Shown: one piece after another, positions 1 through 5,352 of the stretch
Layout of the letters: each line of letters opens with the position of its first letter
How positions within the stretch are numbered: position 1 is the stretch's first letter
NCBI GenBank assembly: GCA_964581455.1
Contig: CAZOOT010000100.1
Location: forward strand, 1-12,072
Direction of reading: 5' to 3'
DNA from: VBAS01 sp964581455
Lineage (GTDB): Bacteria; Bacteroidota; Bacteroidia; Chitinophagales; Chitinophagaceae
Length of the DNA: 12,072 nucleotides
Position numbers and translations under genes: made by a program
Notes under the pieces: model-generated
Databases searched by the model: none
Seen by the model: the letters and a program-made list of their open reading frames with translations, nothing else
What the model was told of the DNA's origin: nothing

Positions 1-1
1 T

Positions 2-1882
2 ATTCAATTTAAAAATAAAGGCACTAATCCTTTTTCCATTTCAGCACCATCCGCTTATTTATCGGCAAGAACAATCAACCGCAGAACCAAATTTGGAATT
101 GCTGTTGACAGCACGGACCTGCCTATTACCCCAAGGTATATTGACAGTATTAGATCAGTAGCAAATGTTACTATTCTGAACCGGTCGAAATGGATGAACC
201 AGGTAGTAATAATGACAACTGATCCCGCTGCACTGACAAAAATCAATTCGTTTTCATTTGTTCAATCTACCAATCCTATTGCAGCCAGAATTGCGCATGG
301 CTCACCAAGTTCGGTTGAAAAATTCTTTAATGAAACTTCAGAACCTGTAAACAATATTTTCTCTGAAAACACCAATAACCTGAATTTGAATTATGGTCAA
401 AGCTTCGGGCAGATCAATATTCATAACGGGCAGTTTCTGCATGATCGTGGATTCCAGGGACAGGAAATGATCATCTCTGTTCTCGATGGCGGATACTTCA
501 GCTATAAAACAAATCCTGCATTTGATAGTATAAGGCTAAATGGCCAGGTGCTTGGTGAATGGAATTTTGTAAATAACTCTCAGAATACCGATATTTTTTC
601 TGCTCATGGCATGAATTGTCTATCTACGATTGCAGCCAACAGGCCTGGTATCATGGTAGGAACTGCACCTCAGGCAAAATTCTGGTTATTCCTAACTGAA
701 GATGTTTTCAGTGAATACCCGATTGAAGAAGTGAATTGGGCAGCTGCTGCCGAATTTGCAGATAGTGTGGGTACAGATGTGATCTCTTCTTCCTTAGGCT
801 ACCAGGATTTTGATAACCCCCAGTTTGATTATTTATATGCAGCAAGAAATGGATATACATCCATTGTTACCCGTGCTGCTGACTTAGCTGCCAAAAAAGG
901 AATAATTGTAATGAACAGTGCCGGCAACTATGGTGCATTGGCTGATCAGCGAAAATATGTTTCATGCCCTGCCGATGGAGATAGTGTAGTGGCTGTTGGA
1001 GCTACCAATATGTCCGGTACTATAGCAAGTTTTTCCAGTTGGGGTCCAAATTCTGCTGGAAAAGTAAAACCAAACATTGTTTCTGTGGGTCAGGGAACAA
1101 TTATAGCAAATACAGCTGGCAACCCCGTTGCTTCAAATGGTACTTCATTTTCCAATCCAAATATTGCAGGCTTAATTACAAGTTTATGGGGAGCTTTTCC
1201 TGAATTTAGTAATATGAAAATTATTGATGCTGTACAGAAAAGTGCTCATAAATTCAGTTCGCCTGATGATCGGTTTGGTTATGGAATACCGAACATGAGA
1301 ACTGCCTTTTATTTATTGAAAAATGACAGAAGCCGTCAGCAATTTGGAACTGCAGGTTGGTTCAAGGCTAATCCGAATCCTTTTACCACGCAGATCAATG
1401 CATCATTTATAGCCGATAATTCAGGTACTGTAAAGTTGTATTTAAAAAATATCAATGGCATAAAATTAGACAGCACAAACTTTGTTGTGGATTCTTTGGA
1501 TTACAAAACGCATAGTTTCTTAAACCTTGGCTCACTGCCGGCTGGTTTCTATTATTTACAATATAAAAGCAATGCAAAAGACAGTACCATCACACTTACA
1601 AAAGGATCGGATCTTTTTACATCAGATTGGATCAAGGTTTTTCCAAACCCGTTTAGCGACCAGGTAAATATTTATTTCATTGCACAGCAAACTGGCAATG
1701 TTTCTTTAAGCCTATTTGATACAAAAGGCAGATTGATTCGTAATAAGAATATTTCATCCGTGCAAAAAGACAATGTATATTATGTAGATCTTCCAATAGC
1801 TGCAAAACTGAGCCGCGGAATATATACTTTACGATTCACTGATGGTAAAAATAAAAAAAGCGTAAAACTGTTTAAGAATTAA
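2..1882 (+). CDS. Secreted subtilisin-like serine peptidase (S8) with T9SS sorting domain, 5' end missing
   Basis: The reading frame is open from base 2, so the gene begins before the window. The ATG at 194 is internal, because the residues before it (for example SAYLSARTINRR and LPITPRYIDSI) match the N-terminal region usual in Bacteroidota subtilases. The catalytic triad is visible: Asp in VLDGGYF (codon 485-487), His in SAHGMN (605-607) and Ser in NGTSFSNP (1145-1147). The oxyanion Asn is in NSAGNYG (926-928). After the protease domain come two similar beta-rich modules, each opening with a P-N-P-F motif. The first (about 1347-1612) contains ANPNPF; the last (about 1625-1879) contains VFPNPFSDQ and ends in a basic tail, as in a type A T9SS C-terminal signal. 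The inferred role is protein degradation at the cell surface or outside the cell after export by the Sec pathway and T9SS. The signal peptide is outside the window. The gene converges with its right neighbour across 38 bases. Confidence 0.93.
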   Translation: MQFKNKGTNPFSISAPSAYLSARTINRRTKFGIAVDSTDLPITPRYIDSIRSVANVTILNRSKWMNQVVIMTTDPAALTKINSFSFVQSTNPIAARIAHGSPSSVEKFFNETSEPVNNIFSENTNNLNLNYGQSFGQINIHNGQFLHDRGFQGQEMIISVLDGGYFSYKTNPAFDSIRLNGQVLGEWNFVNNSQNTDIFSAHGMNCLSTIAANRPGIMVGTAPQAKFWLFLTEDVFSEYPIEEVNWAAAAEFADSVGTDVISSSLGYQDFDNPQFDYLYAARNGYTSIVTRAADLAAKKGIIVMNSAGNYGALADQRKYVSCPADGDSVVAVGATNMSGTIASFSSWGPNSAGKVKPNIVSVGQGTIIANTAGNPVASNGTSFSNPNIAGLITSLWGAFPEFSNMKIIDAVQKSAHKFSSPDDRFGYGIPNMRTAFYLLKNDRSRQQFGTAGWFKANPNPFTTQINASFIADNSGTVKLYLKNINGIKLDSTNFVVDSLDYKTHSFLNLGSLPAGFYYLQYKSNAKDSTITLTKGSDLFTSDWIKVFPNPFSDQVNIYFIAQQTGNVSLSLFDTKGRLIRNKNISSVQKDNVYYVDLPIAAKLSRGIYTLRFTDGKNKKSVKLFKN

Positions 1883-1920
1883 TTGACCTTCACCCGTATC
1901 CCTCTCTTTCGGAGAGAAGT

Positions 1921-3096
1921 TCAGGATGAGAAGCTCTTAAACACAGCTACAAACATCGAATCGGCTTTAGCTTCATAGCCTTTTAAGATTTCCAAATTAA
2001 TCAACTTAAGCTTGAATTGCTGTTCAATGAATTCAGCCACTTCTTCATTTTCTTTTCTGAAAACAGAACAGGTGATATAAACAAAAGTGCCACCGGGCTT
2101 TAACTGAGAAATCACATTTGAAACAATTTGCTTTTGCACCTTTGCATAATTTGCAATCTTATTTTCACTGAAAAAATATAATTGTTCCGGGGTGCGACTC
2201 CAGGTTCCACTGCCGGTGCAAGGCACATCTGCCAATATAATATCATACAATTCTTTCCCTGCTTTATACTTCTCAGCTACAAGGTCAACCACCTGATTGG
2301 TATAACTTTTAATACCGGCAAGCTGAAATCTTTTTTTAAGATTAGCCATGATACTTTCCCTCATATCAGAAACAGTCAAACTGATTTTTGGATGGAGGTC
2401 ATAAGCCATGATGGATTTTCCACCACTGCCTGCGCAGCAATCCCAAACAGATATTTTCGATTGTATATTTTCAATTGAAGATTTAATGTAGTCCCCGGTT
2501 TTTTGAGAGTTGAGATCCTGGATGACAACTTCTTTATCTATTTCCAATATGACATCAATTTTTGATGCGTTTGGCAAAGCCAGGCAATTTTCATGTATTG
2601 CTTCAAATAAAATACCGGCTGCATTTAATTTTTCTTTTACAAGCTTTTCTTTCCCGGGACGAATTCTGATAAACAGATCAGGCTGAATAAAAAAAGATTC
2701 TCCGAATTTTTCAAAATCAATCCCCTTACTCAATTCATCTTTCCAGGGGAACACATTGTCAATTGATAATTGTGCATTGAACATTGAACATTTTTCTTCA
2801 ATACCCAAACCAACTTTTGAATTCCATTCCGGCTTCAATGCTTCAAGTATCCCATTTGAATCTTTTGTACATAAAAACAAAGCAATAAGAATTTTTTCAT
2901 CCAGTGAAACATTCATCACTGCTTTTCCGAATCTGAAAAAACTATAACAAAGCTGGCTGATCTGCTTCCTGTCCTTTGAACCATATTTTTTATTGGCTGA
3001 AAAAAACTTTTTTAAAAATGAAGCAAAAGGCTCTTCACCTTTATATTGTTTAAGAATTTCTTTTGTGCTGTTGAGATATGAATGAAAGCGGCTCAT
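1921..3096 (-). CDS. RsmB/NOL1/NOP2/Sun-family RNA m5C methyltransferase
   Basis: A 391-residue protein that should methylate a cytosine C5 in rRNA using S-adenosylmethionine; RsmB (16S rRNA C967) is the best-known relative. An N-terminal helical NusB-like part (about residues 1-140) is followed by the Rossmann methyltransferase domain. The SAM-binding motif I reads VWDCCAGSGGKS (about 216-227). Motif IV reads DVPCTGSG with Cys293, and motif VI reads YITCSVF with Cys343. These are the two cysteines of the family; by analogy Cys343 forms the covalent link to cytosine and Cys293 helps release the product. The ATG at 3096-3094 is chosen because MSRFHSYL is a typical start for this family in the phylum. 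A strong terminator lies only 17 bases upstream, so the gene probably has its own promoter (see 3101-3108). The exact target nucleotide cannot be read from sequence, and RsmF-like specificity is possible. Confidence 0.9.
   Translation of the reverse strand: MSRFHSYLNSTKEILKQYKGEEPFASFLKKFFSANKKYGSKDRKQISQLCYSFFRFGKAVMNVSLDEKILIALFLCTKDSNGILEALKPEWNSKVGLGIEEKCSMFNAQLSIDNVFPWKDELSKGIDFEKFGESFFIQPDLFIRIRPGKEKLVKEKLNAAGILFEAIHENCLALPNASKIDVILEIDKEVVIQDLNSQKTGDYIKSSIENIQSKISVWDCCAGSGGKSIMAYDLHPKISLTVSDMRESIMANLKKRFQLAGIKSYTNQVVDLVAEKYKAGKELYDIILADVPCTGSGTWSRTPEQLYFFSENKIANYAKVQKQIVSNVISQLKPGGTFVYITCSVFRKENEEVAEFIEQQFKLKLINLEILKGYEAKADSMFVAVFKSFSS
2758..2790 (-). repeat. Low-complexity repeat tract inside the rsmB-like gene
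   Basis: On the plus strand this tract contains CATTGAA twice in tandem (2775-2788), preceded by GTCAATTGATAATTG. Such words resemble simple A/T-rich repeats often seen between genes in this phylum. Here the tract is in frame and encodes a variable stretch (SMFNAQLSIDN) between the N-terminal domain and the FPWKDEL motif. The repetition is seen directly; an origin by insertion is speculative. Confidence 0.4.
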
Positions 3097-3100
3097 CCGG

Positions 3101-3108
3101 CAAACATA
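3101..3108 (-). promoter_or_regulatory. Candidate -7 element of the rsmB-like gene, near leaderless
   Basis: On the minus strand these bases read TATGTTTG, a perfect match to the Bacteroidota -7 consensus TAnnTTTG. The box ends four bases before the ATG at 3096, so transcription would start at or very near the start codon. No good TTTG sits 19-21 bases upstream; the nearest TTG is about 25 bases away, inside the terminator hairpin. The match is seen in the sequence; promoter function is inferred. Confidence 0.4.
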
Positions 3109-3113
3109 AATGT

Positions 3114-3147
3114 AAAAAGCGATTGTACTTCTACAATCGCTTTTTTT
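3114..3147 (-). terminator. Rho-independent terminator of the SnoaL-like gene
   Basis: A perfect inverted repeat of 14 base pairs pairs 3114-3127 with 3132-3145 around the loop CTTC. The core is AGCGATTGTA/TACAATCGCT, flanked by A5 on the left and T7 on the right. On the minus strand the hairpin follows the SnoaL-like stop codon (3178) by about 30 bases and ends in a U run, so it should stop that transcript before the rsmB-like gene. It is nearly symmetric and could also work on the plus strand, but no plus-strand gene ends here. Confidence 0.85.
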
Positions 3148-3177
3148 CTTAAAAGAAGCAAGAAGGAAATTAACAAA

Positions 3178-3594
3178 CTAATTCCATGCCCTATACTCAT
3201 CGTGAGTATCATATATGTCCTTGAATCCGATAACCTGGCCATCCTCATTAAACTCCCAGATCATACACCATATAGATTCTGTTTTTTTACCTGTCTTTTT
3301 GATTTTTGCTTTGTAAAAACCGGTAACTACTACCAGATCTTTGCTGTTTTTTGTTTCTTCAAAATAGTGTTCTGGTCTCATTTCCAGGATCTCAACATTT
3401 TTTTCAAGTTCATTAAAGAACCTTTTCACTTCATTTTTTCCCTTATAGGTTCCTGCATAAGGGATGTCTGGTTTACCCATTACAGTCCAGTTTACCTGTG
3501 GGTGTAATTCAGAGATAATGCTTTCAATATCTCCGTTGCTGAAAGCTTCATAAATATTTTTCACTTTCAGATCATTGTGCACTAATACTTCCAT
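3178..3594 (-). CDS. SnoaL-like / NTF2-fold (nuclear transport factor 2 family) protein
   Basis: A 138-residue protein with the usual layout and length of SnoaL-like polyketide cyclase or limonene-hydrolase-type proteins. An N-terminal helix (NIYEAFSNGDIESIISEL) precedes the conserved W in VNWTVMG. Then come the PYAGTYKGKNEVKRFF segment and several beta strands, with a late WEFNEDGQVIGFKDIYDTHD. Members of this fold bind small hydrophobic ligands and can be isomerases, hydrolases or have no known reaction. There is no signal peptide, so it is probably cytoplasmic. It stands alone between a 344-base gene-free region upstream and a strong terminator downstream, so it is likely a single-gene transcript. 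The substrate is unknown and neighbouring genes give no hint. A partial -7-like match, TACTCTTG on the minus strand near 3670, is too weak to call a promoter. Confidence 0.8.
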   Translation of the reverse strand: MEVLVHNDLKVKNIYEAFSNGDIESIISELHPQVNWTVMGKPDIPYAGTYKGKNEVKRFFNELEKNVEILEMRPEHYFEETKNSKDLVVVTGFYKAKIKKTGKKTESIWCMIWEFNEDGQVIGFKDIYDTHDEYRAWN

Positions 3595-3938
3595 AATCGT
3601 AAGTTTTAAAGGTTAGAAAAATTAAAACAGCTTCTTGCTTCTGTTCTTAAGGAAAGTACCATTCTATCCAAGAGTAAAAGCCTGAATAAATTGACAGAAG
3701 TATCCGTTAATTTATTCCAATAAAATTTAAAGGGATTAGTAAGTAAAGAATAAATCAGGACAAAAAGTTCAGATGATTTGCAGAATTATAAAAATATTTT
3801 TTTGCACATTCATAAATGAAAAATTGAAAACAAAATCAAATAAACTGTTTTACAATCATCTATATTCATTCAAAAATGTCTGAATAGTTTTCAACATTTT
3901 CAAAATTGAGTAACAAAAAAAGTTTTTTTGAAAATCGA
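3595..3938 (-). other. A/T-rich gene-free region between odhB and the SnoaL-like gene
   Basis: This 344-base stretch holds no credible open reading frame, tRNA or GC-rich hairpin. It must contain the 3' end of the odhB transcript and the promoter of the SnoaL-like gene. I find no exact TAnnTTTG on the minus strand. An A7/T7 palindrome (3914-3930) and a loose repeat of a C-A-T-T-T-T type word near 3865-3905 are the only structures, and both fit the base composition. Nothing here supports a named feature. Confidence 0.6.
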
Positions 3939-5159
3939 TCAGAGTTCCAGCAACGCCTTCACCGGATCTTTCCCAAATAATAGTTGCTCCGGATTTTCCA
4001 GTAATTCTTTTACCCTTACCAAAAAACCAACTGACTCCCGTCCGTCAATAACACGATGGTCATAGCTTAATGCCAGATACATCATGGGTTTGATGACCAC
4101 CTGGCCTTTTTCAGCAATGGGTCTTTCTTCTATTTTATGCATGCCGAGGATGGCACTTTGGGGAATATTGATGATCGGGGTACTTAACAATGATCCAAAC
4201 ACACCGCCATTGGTAATGGTAAATGTGCCGCCGGTTAATTCATCCATGGTAAGTTTATTATCTCTTGCCTTACCTGCAAGTTCAATTACCTTCATCTCGA
4301 TACCGGCCATGCTCAGGCTTTCTGCATTACGAATTACCGGCACGGTCAAGCCTTTTGGTGTAGAAACAGCTATGGAAATATCGCAATAGTCATGATAAAT
4401 CAAATGGTCATTATCCAGGTAGGCATTCACAGCAGGCCATTCCTGCAAAGCAAAACAACAGGCTTTGGCAAAGAAGCTCATAAAACCAAGTCCCACCCCA
4501 TGTATTTCTTTAAACTTGTCCTTGTACTTATTCCTGATCTCCATTACCGGCTGCATATTCACTTCATTAAAAGTGGTCAGCATTGCCGTCGTATTTTTTG
4601 CTTCCACCAGCCTGCGGGAAATGGTTCTGCGAAGATTGCTCATCTTTTCCGCCTTCTCATTTCTTGAAAATAATTCTGCTCCGGGTTGACGACCCGGGTT
4701 ATTCAAAGCCGCCAGCACATCCTCTTTTAATATTTTACCCGAAGCTCCGGTAGCGGTAACTTTTTTTGTATCTACTTTTTTATCAGCGATCATGGCTGCT
4801 GCCAGGGGAGATGCTTTTACATCTGCAACAACTTTTTCATCTACAAATTCAACTGCTGCTGTTTTAGTTTCTTTTTTCTTTTTTTCAGCAACCGGTGCTC
4901 CGTTAGAAGATGCTGGCTTTGTCGCAGACTCATCAATAGATGCCAAAAGATCCCCGATCTTTAAAGTATCTCCTTCACTGATGGAAGCCAGCTTTATTAT
5001 ACCGGCTTTTTCCGCATTTACTTCAAAAGTAGCTTTCTCACTTTCCAGTTCTGCAATCACTTCATCCCTTTCCACATAATCACCATCATTCTTTGTCCAT
5101 TTCAGCAAAGTCACTTCGCTGATTGATTCACCTATTGTTGGAACTTTAATGTCAATCAT
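3939..5159 (-). CDS. odhB: 2-oxoglutarate dehydrogenase E2: dihydrolipoyllysine-residue succinyltransferase
   Basis: A 406-residue E2 subunit (also called SucB) that takes the succinyl group from E1 on a swinging lipoyl arm, passes it to CoA, and forms the core of the complex. Residues 1-78 are the lipoyl domain, with the lipoylated lysine at Lys42 in ESEKATFE. A linker rich in Ala, Pro and Lys follows (79-112). The peripheral subunit-binding domain is at about 115-152 (SPLAAAMIADKK, GKILKEDVLAAL). The catalytic domain runs from about 170 to the end, with FTITNGGVFGS, PQSAILGMH and the active site SYDHRVIDGRE (His368, Asp372). The IGESISEVT opening and the length match SucB rather than pyruvate E2. 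The gene lies downstream of E1 on the same strand, separated by 193 bases from the first E1 stop but only 79 from the last one, so co-transcription is likely. A possible extra promoter lies at 5182-5189. Confidence 0.95.
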   Translation of the reverse strand: MIDIKVPTIGESISEVTLLKWTKNDGDYVERDEVIAELESEKATFEVNAEKAGIIKLASISEGDTLKIGDLLASIDESATKPASSNGAPVAEKKKKETKTAAVEFVDEKVVADVKASPLAAAMIADKKVDTKKVTATGASGKILKEDVLAALNNPGRQPGAELFSRNEKAEKMSNLRRTISRRLVEAKNTTAMLTTFNEVNMQPVMEIRNKYKDKFKEIHGVGLGFMSFFAKACCFALQEWPAVNAYLDNDHLIYHDYCDISIAVSTPKGLTVPVIRNAESLSMAGIEMKVIELAGKARDNKLTMDELTGGTFTITNGGVFGSLLSTPIINIPQSAILGMHKIEERPIAEKGQVVIKPMMYLALSYDHRVIDGRESVGFLVRVKELLENPEQLLFGKDPVKALLEL

Positions 5160-5176
5160 GTTACCAATTATATTTT

Positions 5177-5233
5177 AAAGTCAAAATTAAAAAGTAAAAA
5201 GTAAAATTTTTTTCATTTTTGAATTTTGACTTT
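5177..5233. repeat. 12-base inverted repeat with AAAAAGT tandem units between odhA and odhB
   Basis: AAAGTCAAAATT (5177-5188) is repeated exactly in inverted form as AATTTTGACTTT (5222-5233), 33 bases apart. Between the arms the unit AAAAAGT occurs twice in tandem, followed by a T-rich run. The composition is almost entirely A and T, so hairpin stability would be low. It fills the spacer between E1 and E2. It may be a simple-sequence expansion of a kind common between Bacteroidota genes or a weak attenuator; I cannot tell which. Confidence 0.6.
5182..5189 (-). promoter_or_regulatory. Candidate -7 element upstream of odhB
   Basis: On the minus strand the bases read TAATTTTG, an exact fit to TAnnTTTG, 22 bases before the odhB ATG. 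No TTTG or TTG is seen at the expected distance upstream. The surrounding sequence is so A/T-rich that a chance match is quite possible. If real, it would let E2 be made separately from E1. Confidence 0.3.
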
Positions 5234-5238
5234 TGATT

Positions 5239-5352
5239 TTATATCGAAAATGCTGTTTCCACAATCTCTGCCTGCTCCTGTGCATGCACTTTTGCATAGC
5301 CTGTTGCCGTTGCAGCAGATGGTTGCATTCAGAACACACCGTAAATAATTGT
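5239..5352 (-). pseudogene. Detached C-terminal segment of odhA, beyond in-frame stops
   Basis: Directly after the TAA that ends the E1 frame, the same frame continues with seven codons (TIIYGVF), a TGA at 5331-5329, then an ATG and 28 more codons to TAA at 5241-5239. The last part begins QPSAATATGYAKVHAQEQ and is the recognisable C-terminal end of 2-oxoglutarate dehydrogenase E1, where relatives read roughly as Y-G-V-x-S-R-Q-P-S-A-A. Counting the two stops as codons, the spacing between MNL and QPSAAT equals that of intact relatives as I recall them, so there is no insertion, deletion or frameshift. In this reading TAA replaces a Lys-like codon and TGA a Ser codon. It is either a separated remnant, part of E1 expressed by readthrough or re-initiation, or intact sequence with errors. 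Confidence 0.75.

Noticed and set aside
194..1882. ATG at 194 as the start of the subtilase
   Set aside because: The frame is open to base 2 and the upstream residues match the usual N-terminal region of Bacteroidota subtilases, so the ATG is internal.
1903..1917. TCTCT/AGAGA hairpin between the convergent subtilase and rsmB-like genes
   Set aside because: The stem is only five base pairs and no T run follows on either strand, so a terminator call is not supported.
3914..3930. A7/T7 palindrome after odhB as its terminator
   Set aside because: It contains only A-T pairs apart from the closing C-G, has a single-base centre, and would form a poor hairpin.
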